Shown: positions 16,796 to 26,236, counted from the stretch's first letter. The stretch: 64,000 nt of DNA from Pseudomonadota bacterium (GCA_963205195.1 CAUJHR010000016.1:62001-126000); one strand, 5' to 3'. Program-made: numbers and translations. The notes: generated from the sequence alone by a model not told the origin.

Positions 16796-18030
16796 AATAC
16801 CTCTAATTTATGACGCTTTATATTATGCACGCGCAGATAATCAACGCCTTTTTCCGCTAATTGTTGGGAGATCTTTATTGTTTCGTCATCACCCTGCCCA
16901 CTCCCCATAAACGACTTGCGGGAATGGCCAAACAGCACAGGAACTCCCAGCTCAGAGAATCTTTCCGCATTATTTATTATAGCCCATGATTGCTGTGCAT
17001 TTTTTCCAAAACCAATGCCCGGATCAAAAACAAGGCGCGAGCGCTCAATTCCTGCTTTTTCTAAATCAACAAAACGCTTTTTTGCCCAGCTTATAAGAAA
17101 TTCCACCGGATCAATATTTTCTTGCAAGATGATGCTCTTATCCGCTGGAACAGAGAGAGAGTGCATCACAACCAGCTTGCAATCAGAATCGCGTACTGCT
17201 TCCACCATTTCAGGGTTGGCAAAACCAGAAACATCATTTATCCAGCCCGCTCCCAGCAAAATAGCTTTAGTAGCCGTTTCTAGGTGGCGTGTATCAACGC
17301 TGAAAACTACTTTATCCTGCAATGCAGATAGTACAGGCTTCAGCCTCTCCCATTCCTGCTCTTGCGAAAGCGCAGTTGCACCCGGGCGGGTCGATTCCGC
17401 GCCTATATCTATTATATCCACCCCATCTTGCAACATTTGTGCTATGTTTTTACTAGCTTCATCAGGATTAAAATTTTTGCCTCCATCAGAAAATGAATCT
17501 GGTGTAACATTTACTATACCTACCAGCTTAGGCCTTTTAAGCTTTTTGAGTTCATTACCGGAAAAAACTGAAGCTAGTTCTTTGGCTGCTCTTTTTTCTA
17601 AGGGATGCAACCAATCAGGAGCTATAGAAGCAAGGGGAAGCAATGCAAAATCACGCTTTAAAAGCTCCCTGTGTGGAATCGAAAGGTCAGGAGCATCTAT
17701 CACCTTATCGCCCATAGCCAGTATATCAATATCAATTTCGCGGGGTCCCCAATGCCCTGTTTTGCAGCGTCCTAGTTCTTTTTCTATTTTCTGTGTTACA
17801 GCAAGCAACTCATAAGGCTGCAAAACAGTTTCTCCCGCAATAGCCATGTTGTAAAAATCCATATCCCATTGCAAGGGAGCTCCTTCTGGCAGCAAAGCTT
17901 TGGATTCATAAAGAGGGGAAATACATATATTATCTATATGTAAGGCTAGTTCTGAAATAGCTGCCCCCAGATTTTTACGCCTGTTTCCAAGATTGCTTCC
18001 CAGCCCTAATATTACTTCGCATTTTTTCAT
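16792..18030 (-). CDS. folKP: HPPK-DHPS fusion: pterin pyrophosphokinase plus dihydropteroate synthase
   Basis: A 412-residue fusion. Residues about 1-150 are 6-hydroxymethyl-7,8-dihydropterin pyrophosphokinase, with GLGSNLGNRRKNL and GPREIDIDIL. Residues about 165-412 are dihydropteroate synthase, with VGIVNVTPDSFSDGGK, IDIGAESTRPGA, DPGIGFGKN and FGHSRKSFMG. The two enzymes make successive steps of folate synthesis, and the fused form occurs in several lineages including some intracellular alphaproteobacteria and eukaryotes. It is first in the minus-strand fol-dapD operon and divergent from pabC. Confidence 0.95.
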   Translation of the reverse strand: MKKCEVILGLGSNLGNRRKNLGAAISELALHIDNICISPLYESKALLPEGAPLQWDMDFYNMAIAGETVLQPYELLAVTQKIEKELGRCKTGHWGPREIDIDILAMGDKVIDAPDLSIPHRELLKRDFALLPLASIAPDWLHPLEKRAAKELASVFSGNELKKLKRPKLVGIVNVTPDSFSDGGKNFNPDEASKNIAQMLQDGVDIIDIGAESTRPGATALSQEQEWERLKPVLSALQDKVVFSVDTRHLETATKAILLGAGWINDVSGFANPEMVEAVRDSDCKLVVMHSLSVPADKSIILQENIDPVEFLISWAKKRFVDLEKAGIERSRLVFDPGIGFGKNAQQSWAIINNAERFSELGVPVLFGHSRKSFMGSGQGDDETIKISQQLAEKGVDYLRVHNIKRHKLEVL

Positions 18031-18087
18031 TTTTTATCTATAAAGCTTGGGGATAAATAACTCAACAGCGTTTTGAAGAAGCAATTT

Positions 18088-18921
18088 ATGGCTTACGTTA
18101 TATTTAACCACCAACTGGTGGCAGAAAAAGAAGTAGCAATCTCATCCCAGGACCGCGGTTTTCGCTATGGGGATGCTATATTCGATACATTAATTATAAA
18201 AACTGGCAGGATATACCAGCTTGAATGGCATTTAAGCCGTATAAACCGGGGATTGGAAGCCCTAAGGATAAATTTTGACATCGCCGCTCTCCCCGCTCTT
18301 TGCAGGCAGTTATTAAAAGCTAATGACTTTAGTGACGGGCTGTTACGTATCCAGATCACTCGCGGGATTGGCGGACGCGGATACATGCCGGATTATTCTG
18401 CAAAGCCGACATTGATAATTGAAACCATATCCCAGTCTTCTATTGATAGAACCCCAGTAACCCTATGGAAAAGCAGCTATCAAAAGATACATTCCGCAGC
18501 CTTGCCGGTCAGGTTCAAACTGGCTCAAGGGCTGAATTCAACTTTATCAAGGATGGAAGCCGTCGAAAATGCCTGTTTTGATGCAATTTTACTAAACAAT
18601 AAGGGTGAAATATGCGAAACTTCTTCTGCTAATATTTTTTGGCTGAAAAATGAAGCTTTATATACCCCTTCCCTTGCCTGCGGTATCTTGGAAGGAAGCA
18701 TACGCTCGGCAATTATCCGCCTATGGAATGGCAAACTGTATGAAGTTGAAGAAAAACTGGAAACCCTTGCAACAGCGGATGCAGTATTTATAACAAATGT
18801 AGCGCATAAGGCGTTGGCCGTCAGTGGATTAATGCCTGCAGGCCTTAAATGGAAGAGCACAGAACTGGCAGAAAAAATGCTGGATTTATTGGAAAATGAT
18901 ATAAATAACTTGAGTAAATAA
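18088..18921 (+). CDS. pabC: Aminotransferase class IV, probable aminodeoxychorismate lyase
   Basis: A 277-residue PLP-fold-IV protein. Residues 1-45 include VAISSQDRGFRYGDAIFDT. The likely PLP lysine lies in RFKLAQGLNS, followed by LSRMEAVENACFDAILL and the family signature GEICETSSANIFW. PabC releases pyruvate from aminodeoxychorismate to give 4-aminobenzoate. Class IV members also include branched-chain and D-amino acid transaminases, so the function rests on the neighbours folKP, folC and pabB. A TTG at 18073 is open upstream, but ATG 18088 has GAAGAAG before it and starts the conserved sequence. Confidence 0.8.
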   Translation: MAYVIFNHQLVAEKEVAISSQDRGFRYGDAIFDTLIIKTGRIYQLEWHLSRINRGLEALRINFDIAALPALCRQLLKANDFSDGLLRIQITRGIGGRGYMPDYSAKPTLIIETISQSSIDRTPVTLWKSSYQKIHSAALPVRFKLAQGLNSTLSRMEAVENACFDAILLNNKGEICETSSANIFWLKNEALYTPSLACGILEGSIRSAIIRLWNGKLYEVEEKLETLATADAVFITNVAHKALAVSGLMPAGLKWKSTELAEKMLDLLENDINNLSK

Positions 18922-18975
18922 GCAGTTTCCTTTATCAATTATTTAACATTCCTCACATTTTGAAATGGATTAGCA

Positions 18976-20733
18976 ATGCGTAAAATAATACTGGTTAGCC
19001 TTGTAGCACTTATTGTTTTAATAACTGGTGCGCTTACCATTACATGGTTTTACCGTGCCCATGACATAAAAAAGAATATTGAGATCGCCTTTTCTTCCAT
19101 AGCTATAGGCGACACCAAGATCACATATGACGACATAGTTGTTAGCGGTTTCCCAACTGCTATGAATGTAACAATTATAAAGCCTCACATCGTCATGAAT
19201 GTAACAGAATTTGCTGATAAAATCAGTCTGGAAAAGACGCTTAAAATAAACAAACTGCCGCAATGGAATGAGGATATCGCCATAGATGGAGATATGAAGC
19301 TAAGCGTAAATATGTTCTCAAACAAGTTCCAGATACAAACAAATGGCAATATAATAAGTAAAAGCAATATTGCAGGCAAAGACCTTGGGTTAATTGCCCA
19401 AAGCACCGCCCCTACAGTATGCGAGCTTACTACATCAAATCATAGCGGATTGTTTGGTAATTTATGGAATTTCCGCGCATGGATGAATGATACCAATAAT
19501 TTCTTGCATGATTTGCGATCTATAGATTGTGTGACCCCGCCATTTACAATGCTGGTCGCTGCAAACAATGAAAAAGCAGTAAGTTCCGGCGGTGGGCGCT
19601 TTTATATATCGCGTGACCCGCAAAAAGAGATATCATCTATAAGAGTTTATTTGCTTGGAAATGATATTGAAGCAACTAAAGCCTATGATGCTATATATAT
19701 TACCTATTTGCAGGCTATTGCAAGCGGCAGCAAGTTTATCAGCCCATCGACATATGGTAAACAGAATATAGAAATGGATTTCTCATATTCGGGCACCGAG
19801 GACTGGAATAACCCCAATGCAAAACAATTCCCGCTTGAGGTTAAAATAAACAAACTGCATATATCTAACGCAGCTTACCAGTTGGATTCAACCCTGAGCC
19901 TCAGCAGTAATTATAAGGATAATGCAAGGAATATTTCCTTGAATTACAAAATTGAAGCCACAGCCACCGACCTGTTGCGTAATTTACTGCGTAGTCATTT
20001 GAATGACGTTACAACTGCCATAACTACAACCCCTATTGCAAATAATGAAACCAACAGGGAAATTATGGAAGCAAGGAAGAGGGTCTCAATGGTGCCGCCG
20101 GAAAAAATGGACCAGCTCATAAATTCGATTATTCCTGATTTCGCTCATCTTGGCAAAATGACTGCTGCAATTAACATAGATTATAAGGGCGATGATAAAT
20201 TGAATTCCTACAATGCCAGTCTTTCAGGATTTGAATTATCTGCAGCACCTTACGGTATAATAGCCAGCGGAACAGGAAAAAGATCTGGGAACCAATCACC
20301 AATGTCCGGTAATTTGTCAATTATCTGCAATAATTGTACCTCATTAATTGATAACAGCATCTCTTATTTACGAGAGCTGCATGATGGACTTGCCATACTA
20401 TCCAGCAACAAATTGCAGGATATGAATATTTCCGATGAAACTATAGAAGGAGTTAAGGCATTTCTTATAGCACTGAACCCGGATGGCTTTAACGGCAATA
20501 AAAATAACCTTAAATTCGATATAGCCCATAACGGTCAGACTTTTAGCGTAAATGGCAAAGGAGTTGTTGAAATAGCCCAAATATTTGGCAAAACAATCGC
20601 ACCTACCCTTCCTAAAAATGCTATGCAGATCCCAGCCCCAAAATCACCGGCTATTAATGAGCCAGCTGCTAAGCCACCAGCTACCAATCCATCAGCAGCA
20701 CAGCAGACAGGCAATAAACCTACGCGTAAATAA
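18976..20733 (+). CDS. DUF2125-like membrane-anchored envelope protein
   Basis: A 585-residue protein with one N-terminal membrane helix (residues about 4-27) and a long predicted periplasmic beta-rich part. The early YDDIVVSGFPTAMNVTIIKP block resembles DUF2125 proteins of alphaproteobacteria, which are AsmA-like in outline. The C-terminal 40 residues are Pro/Ala/Asn-rich low complexity. No catalytic motif is visible. AsmA-like proteins act in envelope lipid transport, but a function here would be guesswork. It lies between pabC and pabB without overlapping either. Confidence 0.6.
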   Translation: MRKIILVSLVALIVLITGALTITWFYRAHDIKKNIEIAFSSIAIGDTKITYDDIVVSGFPTAMNVTIIKPHIVMNVTEFADKISLEKTLKINKLPQWNEDIAIDGDMKLSVNMFSNKFQIQTNGNIISKSNIAGKDLGLIAQSTAPTVCELTTSNHSGLFGNLWNFRAWMNDTNNFLHDLRSIDCVTPPFTMLVAANNEKAVSSGGGRFYISRDPQKEISSIRVYLLGNDIEATKAYDAIYITYLQAIASGSKFISPSTYGKQNIEMDFSYSGTEDWNNPNAKQFPLEVKINKLHISNAAYQLDSTLSLSSNYKDNARNISLNYKIEATATDLLRNLLRSHLNDVTTAITTTPIANNETNREIMEARKRVSMVPPEKMDQLINSIIPDFAHLGKMTAAINIDYKGDDKLNSYNASLSGFELSAAPYGIIASGTGKRSGNQSPMSGNLSIICNNCTSLIDNSISYLRELHDGLAILSSNKLQDMNISDETIEGVKAFLIALNPDGFNGNKNNLKFDIAHNGQTFSVNGKGVVEIAQIFGKTIAPTLPKNAMQIPAPKSPAINEPAAKPPATNPSAAQQTGNKPTRK

Positions 20734-20735
20734 TA

Positions 20736-20948
20736 TTATTTATCAGCGCGTTTAGGTATGGTAGGGATCTCATCAGGTTCCAGGGCGCGCACATCGACAT
20801 CGTGACCAGAGCGCAGGAAGCGTGCTTCGCGCATTACTGATTCCATAATTTCACCGGATAATGTTTCTGGCGGGTTCTTAGCTGGCTTAGGCCTTGCCCG
20901 CCAGATCAATTTTTTGGTATAAGAAATAAAATGCGTAAGTACTTCCAT
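20736..20948 (-). CDS. Small conserved-looking protein of unknown function
   Basis: A 70-residue basic N-terminus and acidic C-terminus (DVRALEPDEIPTIPK). It fills the gap between two plus-strand genes, starting 20 bases from the divergent pabB. No membrane segment, signal or known domain is seen, and no strong ribosome site precedes it. Its coding bias looks like its neighbours, so it may be real, but the call is uncertain. Confidence 0.5.
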   Translation of the reverse strand: MEVLTHFISYTKKLIWRARPKPAKNPPETLSGEIMESVMREARFLRSGHDVDVRALEPDEIPTIPKRADK

Positions 20949-20968
20949 AAACCTGTATTACTTTAAAT

Positions 20969-22255
20969 ATGTCTACCCTGCAATATATTCCAAAAATCAT
21001 AGAATGGTGCCACCCATTTGAATTAGCGCGTAAAATGGATGAGAAATGCTGGGTGCTGCTTTATTCCGGGGTACGCAATAATTATTCGGGGCGCTATAGT
21101 ATCCTGGCCTGTGGTATCAAAGAGCAGTTAAAATCTGCATCTTTTACTGAATTAGCAAAACAGCTTTCATCAGATAAGCATCAATTCGAAAACGCATGGT
21201 TTGGTTATCTGGGATATGGGCTTAAAAACAGCCTGGAAAACTTAAAACAGGACGAGGCTGGCTGGCTGGATATGCCTGATCTTTGCATGATGTCTTTCAG
21301 CAACATCTACCAGTTCGACCACGATAACAAAACCCTGGTTCTCTGGAGCAATGGCAGGCATGGAATACAAATAAAACCATTCCCGCAGAATCCAATAATT
21401 CCAACTGTTATCAATATTCATTCAAATATGGCACGCGAAGAGTATTTAGAAAAAGCACAGCATGTTATTAATAAAATCCACGCTGGCGATCTATACCAGG
21501 CCAACCTCACCCGCAAATTTTATGGCGAATTTGCACAGAATCCCGATTATTTCCATATTTTCTCAAAACTATGTGAGGTAAGCCCCGCGCCCTATAGTGC
21601 CTTCATTCGCATGGATGACAGCTATATAATTTCCTCAAGCCCTGAGTTATTTTTAAATATAGATCCGGCAGGGAATATTATAACTCGCCCAATAAAAGGA
21701 ACAGCCCCACGCGGAGAGAATAAAAAATCTGATGACGAACTTCGCAGGCAACTAATTACAAGCGAAAAAGACCGTGCCGAAAATCTAATGATAGTGGATT
21801 TAATGCGTAATGACCTTACCCGCTGTTGCGTAGCAGGCAGCGTAAAAACTGATTCCCTTTTTGATGTCACAACCCATGCCACTATTCATCATCTATCAAG
21901 CACTGTAAGTGGAAAAAAGCACGCAGAATGTTCAACAATAGAAGCAGTAAAAGCAATATTCCCGCCCGGTTCTATGACAGGCGCCCCCAAAATAAGCGCT
22001 ATGAATTTATGCAGCGACCTTGAGAAGATAAAAAGAGGAGTTTATGCCGGGGCAATAGGCTGGTTCGGCGGCGATGGCAGTTGCGATCTCTCAGTAGTGA
22101 TACGCACATTACTTATAAAAGGGAATAAATTCGAATTCCAGGTAGGCGGAGGTATAGTTTCCGACTCTACTCCGCAAAAAGAACTTGATGAGTTAATAAG
22201 CAAGGCAAAAGGAATCCTGCTCACCCTTGGAATTCCTACAGATATTTTGAATTAA
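20969..22255 (+). CDS. pabB: Aminodeoxychorismate synthase component I
   Basis: A 428-residue chorismate-utilising enzyme that aminates chorismate for folate synthesis. The diagnostic PIKGT motif (RPIKGTAPRG, about residue 241) carries the lysine that marks PabB; anthranilate synthase has PIAGT, as TrpE of this window does. Also present are AGDLYQANLTR, DLMRNDL, FPPGSMTGAPK and GAIGWFGGDG near the C-terminus. No PabA or PabC domain is fused and no pabA is adjacent, so the glutaminase may be TrpG. Confidence 0.92.
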   Translation: MSTLQYIPKIIEWCHPFELARKMDEKCWVLLYSGVRNNYSGRYSILACGIKEQLKSASFTELAKQLSSDKHQFENAWFGYLGYGLKNSLENLKQDEAGWLDMPDLCMMSFSNIYQFDHDNKTLVLWSNGRHGIQIKPFPQNPIIPTVINIHSNMAREEYLEKAQHVINKIHAGDLYQANLTRKFYGEFAQNPDYFHIFSKLCEVSPAPYSAFIRMDDSYIISSSPELFLNIDPAGNIITRPIKGTAPRGENKKSDDELRRQLITSEKDRAENLMIVDLMRNDLTRCCVAGSVKTDSLFDVTTHATIHHLSSTVSGKKHAECSTIEAVKAIFPPGSMTGAPKISAMNLCSDLEKIKRGVYAGAIGWFGGDGSCDLSVVIRTLLIKGNKFEFQVGGGIVSDSTPQKELDELISKAKGILLTLGIPTDILN

Positions 22256-22971
22256 CCCCTGACAAGGCCCATAGCTTTATTAGCACCGCCATGTACAAGC
22301 GATGCGTAAACAATTGCAGCACCACCTGCAATCTTACCTAGCTGCTTGCCAACTCCGCTTTTGCTTTCGCCATTTTCATCAACTTCAGGCGAAATAAGCT
22401 GCTTTGTTCCACTTATAATGGCTCCAAGGCCAACAGCCGCGCCACCAAAACGTACCCCTTTTTCAATAGCACCGGCCTGTCCAAGGTTGCCTCCAATTTT
22501 AGCAGCAGTCTGTTGCATCATGCCAAGCTTATTGAATTCGGTTTCAGCTTTCGGCGCAACAGCCTTTGCAGCTTCTGAAATACGGTCATCAAAAGCTTTT
22601 ATAGCAACTTTATCTGTTGTAGCTGCACGCTCAGCGTGCAAGTCTTTTATGTTTTTAATTTCCGCAGGCATGGCTGCACTAACTGCATTTCCAGTAGTAC
22701 CTGCTTCATAAGCTTTTTTAACTCCGTTAAACTTTCCGGTAATTCCTGGCTCAGGAGCAGCAGTATCTTTTTTCTCCCTTGGAGCCGGATCATTAAAAGG
22801 TTTATTTACGGAATTGCGTATACCTTCACCATATGGAATAGAATTATCAGGCTTTTTAGCTTTTGGTCCTATTGGCTCCGCATACTGATTTTGGTTTGCA
22901 GTACCATTAATTGCTTCCTGATGAGGAGTTGCTGTGGTTGCAGGGCCGTTAGTGGTAGTTTGCTCAGACAT
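22252..22971 (-). CDS. Hypothetical protein with disordered N-terminus and glycine-rich hydrophobic C-terminus
   Basis: A 239-residue protein of no recognised family. Residues 1-75 are rich in Asn, Thr, Pro and Lys and likely disordered. Residues about 100-160 are helical and charged. The last 75 residues hold two Gly/Ala-rich hydrophobic stretches (FGGAAVGLGAIISG and LGKIAGGAAIVYASLVHGGA) that might insert in a membrane. There is no signal peptide. A GGAGA ribosome site precedes the ATG. Its stop overlaps the end of the convergent pabB. The layout resembles the small proteins at 25788 and 31264. Confidence 0.7.
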   Translation of the reverse strand: MSEQTTTNGPATTATPHQEAINGTANQNQYAEPIGPKAKKPDNSIPYGEGIRNSVNKPFNDPAPREKKDTAAPEPGITGKFNGVKKAYEAGTTGNAVSAAMPAEIKNIKDLHAERAATTDKVAIKAFDDRISEAAKAVAPKAETEFNKLGMMQQTAAKIGGNLGQAGAIEKGVRFGGAAVGLGAIISGTKQLISPEVDENGESKSGVGKQLGKIAGGAAIVYASLVHGGANKAMGLVRG

Positions 22972-23088
22972 GGTATCTCCGGTGTTTTATTACTATATTA
23001 TTTATATAACTTACCCTCAGTATAATCAAAATAAATAGTTTTTGTGTTACAGTTTCATGAACTTTAGAATTATTAGGCAGATATACTG

Positions 23089-23538
23089 TCACAATTCATT
23101 ATTATCCCCAGAAAACATGGATTTTTCAGCCTGCCTGCGGCGAACAAGACCGCTTTGGATAACGCCGCCGGCATACACCCAGCGCATAAATTCATTAGCC
23201 GCCATTCCTTGCTTATTTGCGTTTAAATATCGAAGTAATGTAGATTTTTCAAATGCTTTACGGCCAATATTATAGGCAAGGCTACATATAGCATCGAATT
23301 GGTTTTGTGATAAAGCCACCAGAGCCATAGTTGAAACAGCATTGCCAACCATACTAACATCCTGTTTTAACAATCTTTCAGCAGCAAAAACATCTATACC
23401 TCCAACACAAAAATCTTCCTTTGCAGTTATCACATGCCCATAACCGATGGTAAGCTTTCCGGCAGGGCATAAATATGGCTTTGCTGAAAACCCCTCAAAT
23501 TGCTTGATAAGGTCTATGCCTGCTTGTGATATTTCCAT
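23089..23538 (-). CDS. Phage-type lysozyme (T4 lysozyme-like, GH24)
   Basis: A 149-residue endolysin that would cut peptidoglycan. E15 in KQFEGF is the catalytic acid, followed by CPAGKLTIGYGH, in which C24 aligns with Asp20 of T4 lysozyme and T30 with Thr26. The Cys variant is common in phage R21-like and other endolysins. NQFDAICSLAYNIG and a C-terminal GLVRRRQAE complete the family pattern. No signal peptide or SAR helix is seen at the N-terminus, so export would need a holin. It is the last gene of a three-gene minus-strand set of phage origin. Confidence 0.9.
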   Translation of the reverse strand: MEISQAGIDLIKQFEGFSAKPYLCPAGKLTIGYGHVITAKEDFCVGGIDVFAAERLLKQDVSMVGNAVSTMALVALSQNQFDAICSLAYNIGRKAFEKSTLLRYLNANKQGMAANEFMRWVYAGGVIQSGLVRRRQAEKSMFSGDNNEL

Positions 23539-23543
23539 AGCAG

Positions 23544-23816
23544 CTAATTATTGGTAAACCTATTCCGGGCAATTCCAACCGCAAATTTTATAGATTCGAT
23601 ATCCTGCTTCATCCCAAGTATTCTCTCATCGATCCGTGCCAGTTTTTCTGCAAAATCAGCCGTGCCAATCAGCTCATTTTCCAATGTTCCTACACGTGAA
23701 TTAAGCTGCGTCGCCCACACCAGCGCCGCACCGATCTGTAAAAATAGTGTAACTAATAATGCAATTGGTATACGCTTATCCACGCGCCAGCCGGTTATGT
23801 CATGCTCGTCTATCAT
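23544..23816 (-). CDS. Small membrane-anchored coiled-coil protein, phage-like
   Basis: About 90 residues with one membrane helix (IPIALLVTLFLQIGAALVWA) and then a coiled-coil region (LNSRVGTLENELIG to KQDIESIKF). The start at 23816 is preferred over ATG 23828 because it forms an ATGA overlap with the upstream DUF2793 gene. It ends five bases before the lysozyme gene. The position suggests a holin- or spanin-like accessory lysis factor, but it has no family match that I recognise. Confidence 0.7.
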   Translation of the reverse strand: MIDEHDITGWRVDKRIPIALLVTLFLQIGAALVWATQLNSRVGTLENELIGTADFAEKLARIDERILGMKQDIESIKFAVGIARNRFTNN

Positions 23817-24739
23817 AGTGCGTACCATTTGCTGGTTGTAAGCGCAAAAAATATCCGGCGCGTATCGGTTGCAAGGCTTTGTGCTGCATTGGCCGACAGG
23901 CTGTTTATAGAATGTCCGCTTGCAGGATAAACACTAAGTGCATTCGCCCCTTGGTTGGCCACCACAACTATCTCGCCCGCCTCCGGAGATGGCAGAGCCA
24001 CTCCCGAACTGGCGGCAACCGTAGTTACCTCATTAAAACTTTTTGTAAGCACTGTTGCTGTGCCCTGCGTGGTTCCTGCTGCCGAAATCCCAGTAGCAAT
24101 TGATTTGAATGCCACCCGCCCGGTTGCCGCCATAATTTTCATAGCACTCAGCCATGTCGAGCCATTGGAAGAAACTTTCATGGTAAAATTATCATCGCCG
24201 GTGGTTCCAAATTCTGCGCGCCCGGAAAACCCGGTCTGGAATAGGAAAGATGCTGTATCAGTTGTGCTGCTCTTATTAAGCTTTGCCTGTGTTCCAGCCC
24301 CTGTATGATTAAACAAAACAGCGCTGCTTGACACCGATAGTTTATTGGTGGAATCAGCCGTTGTATTTACACCCAACATAGAAAGGTTTTCAAATTCACT
24401 GGGATTATTGGAAAGCACCCAGGCCGAACCATCATAGCTGTAGCATATATCTTCATCATTTACCCAAAGGGTCATGCCCTCCCGCGGGGTTATAAACCTC
24501 CATATAGCATCAAAATATGCTATATTCCCCGCCTGCCCTGTCCAGCCTCCAGTTGGTGAAGCAGCTACGATATAAACATCACCATCCGCAGGCGAACCGG
24601 GCGGTGTAGCCACAGCCTTGCTTTTAGCTCCGCTGTTTAGTACCGCGTCAACCCGTGCCAGCGCCATGTTAACGGTAATTTCCTTTTGCGCCTGTGACTG
24701 CTCAACTAATGTTATTCCCAGATGCGGGGTAGTGGCCAT
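23813..24739 (-). CDS. DUF2793 protein, phage tail or gene-transfer-agent type
   Basis: About 308 residues. The N-terminal LGITLVEQSQAQKEITVN and the SPADGDVYIV / GGWTGQAGNIAYFD blocks are characteristic of DUF2793, found in tail-fibre or GTA-associated proteins of alphaproteobacteria. The rest is Ser/Thr/Ala-rich and beta-like, as in phage fibres. TTG 24757 is open, but ATG 24739 is preceded by GGAGGAG at proper spacing. It is coupled to the small membrane protein and lysozyme. No capsid, terminase or integrase gene is near, so this looks like a remnant or a captured module. Confidence 0.85.
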   Translation of the reverse strand: MATTPHLGITLVEQSQAQKEITVNMALARVDAVLNSGAKSKAVATPPGSPADGDVYIVAASPTGGWTGQAGNIAYFDAIWRFITPREGMTLWVNDEDICYSYDGSAWVLSNNPSEFENLSMLGVNTTADSTNKLSVSSSAVLFNHTGAGTQAKLNKSSTTDTASFLFQTGFSGRAEFGTTGDDNFTMKVSSNGSTWLSAMKIMAATGRVAFKSIATGISAAGTTQGTATVLTKSFNEVTTVAASSGVALPSPEAGEIVVVANQGANALSVYPASGHSINSLSANAAQSLATDTRRIFFALTTSKWYAL

Positions 24740-24826
24740 AATATTTTTCTCCTCCAATTACGTTTTGATTTATTGTGAGTTTCAGGTTAATGTCATGGAA
24801 GTGGGAAACTTAAAGAAAGTTAAAGA

Positions 24827-25351
24827 ATGCCAACAGCAGCCGAAATAGACCGCCAAATTGGAGCCCTCCCCCATAGTTATATTTTCTGGACACGCAAGGA
24901 GATCCGCGCACTTCCAGATATATTGGAGCATGACGAACCAATAAAAGCATTAACCTCAGGATTCATGAATAATGCCACATGGCTGGCAGTATGCACCGAC
25001 AGGCGCATTATTTTCCTTAACCGTGCTATGTTTTTTGGCGAGCGCCAACTGACGATACCGCTAGAGCGCGTACAAGCCATAGACCATGAATCCACCATAT
25101 TCTTTGGCTCTATAACCGTGTGGGATGGCGCCAGCGCCTTTATGATGAATATGGTGCTTAAAAGCTCGATCCCCCCTTTCGTAAAAGCTACGCAGGAGCA
25201 AATGCAGATAGTACGCAAGCAAGCAAAATCCGCTACTCATCCAATTGCCACCGATATTGCCAGCCAACTGGCAAAACTCGCTGAGCTTAAGGAAAAAGGG
25301 CATTTGACCGAGGAAGAATTCCAGGCACAAAAGAAGAAATTGCTGGGTTAA
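24827..25351 (+). CDS. Bacterial PH-domain protein with SHOCT-like C-terminus
   Basis: A 174-residue protein. Residues about 20-125 match a YokE-like bacterial PH domain (AVCTDRRIIFLNRAMFFGERQLTIPLERVQAID). The last 30 residues (LAKLAELKEKGHLTEEEFQAQKKKLL) form a SHOCT domain, a short C-terminal module common in bacterial membrane-associated proteins. No membrane helix is seen. The function is unknown; PH domains in bacteria usually mediate protein or membrane binding. It is divergent from the DUF2793 gene. Confidence 0.85.
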   Translation: MPTAAEIDRQIGALPHSYIFWTRKEIRALPDILEHDEPIKALTSGFMNNATWLAVCTDRRIIFLNRAMFFGERQLTIPLERVQAIDHESTIFFGSITVWDGASAFMMNMVLKSSIPPFVKATQEQMQIVRKQAKSATHPIATDIASQLAKLAELKEKGHLTEEEFQAQKKKLLG

Positions 25352-25499
25352 TACTATTTGTAATTCCAAACTAATGTGAAGAATCTTCGTAAATCAATAA
25401 CTAACCACCTTAATATTGATTGTCACAGAAACTTCATACTACTGGCCTGTTTTTATGCTAGGATTTCTAGCAATTAATTTTAATTCAGGAACTTAATAT

Positions 25500-25772
25500 A
25501 TGTCAGAAGAATCAAAACCGTTAACACCGCTAACGCCAGAACTGGCAAATAAGCTTTACAAAGAGGCATGCGGCCCTGATGCATCTTTTCTGGCACACAT
25601 AGCTTGTGCAAAGCATGATATTGAAGAACGCCTATTCGATAAAAGCAACCAAACCCTTCATAAAGTCACTGAAAAAGCTATGAACTTTAAAAATGACGTG
25701 GATAATTATATAAAACCTCCTGCGGCTACCCCGCAAGGAAAAACACCAACCCCTGATTCACAACACAGATAA
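25500..25772 (+). CDS. Small hypothetical protein
   Basis: A 90-residue soluble protein preceded by an AGGA ribosome site. The central part (LYKEACGPDASFLAHIACAKHDIEERL) looks helical; the C-terminus is Pro/Thr-rich and probably disordered. No known domain. It is 15 bases before the next small gene and probably co-transcribed. The 148-base gap before it holds no feature beyond AT-rich sequence. Confidence 0.6.
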   Translation: MSEESKPLTPLTPELANKLYKEACGPDASFLAHIACAKHDIEERLFDKSNQTLHKVTEKAMNFKNDVDNYIKPPAATPQGKTPTPDSQHR

Positions 25773-25787
25773 TTAATTATATTCAAT

Positions 25788-26141
25788 ATGGCTAAAGAAT
25801 TAGAAGATTTAACTAAAGAACAACTGATTGAATTAATCAAAAATCAGCAAAAAGAAGCTGATGAATTAAATGCTGCTAAATTAAAAGCTTGTTTTTTAGG
25901 CGCTATCCCCGGTGCACTTACAACAATTGCTCACCCATTGATAGGAGTTCCCCTAGCAATAGGAGGCTGTACAACTGGTAGCGGCCTTGTTGACGCGTAT
26001 GACATGGCAACAAATAGCAGAGGCTCCAGAGCCGTAAAAAAAGCTTTTGAAGATACAGGAAAAGAAATAGGCCTTACCAACCCACAGCACGGATTGCCAG
26101 AGCAACCACAGCAGCCAGCCATTAAAAAACAAAGCCGCTGA
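25788..26141 (+). CDS. Small hypothetical protein with hydrophobic hairpin
   Basis: A 117-residue protein. A charged N-terminal helix (ELEDLTKEQLIELIKNQQKEADELN) is followed by a Gly/Ala-rich hydrophobic region (about residues 37-70, CFLGAIPGALTTIAHPLIGVPLAIGG) and a Gln/Pro-rich basic tail. No signal peptide. The arrangement resembles the proteins at 22252 and 31264. No function is recognised. Confidence 0.6.
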   Translation: MAKELEDLTKEQLIELIKNQQKEADELNAAKLKACFLGAIPGALTTIAHPLIGVPLAIGGCTTGSGLVDAYDMATNSRGSRAVKKAFEDTGKEIGLTNPQHGLPEQPQQPAIKKQSR

Positions 26142-26236
26142 TATCTGTTCTTTCACAACTTATCTTGTCAAATACCAATTATCTCTATAATATCCGATCC
26201 CTTAGATGGGCTGACCAATTATAACGAGATAAATTC

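Noticed and set aside
16916-17815. A 299-codon open frame opposite folKP
   Set aside because: Antisense to well-conserved HPPK and DHPS motifs, with no domain of its own.
23089-24757. A complete prophage
   Set aside because: Only three phage-like genes are present, with no integrase, terminase, capsid gene or attachment repeats.
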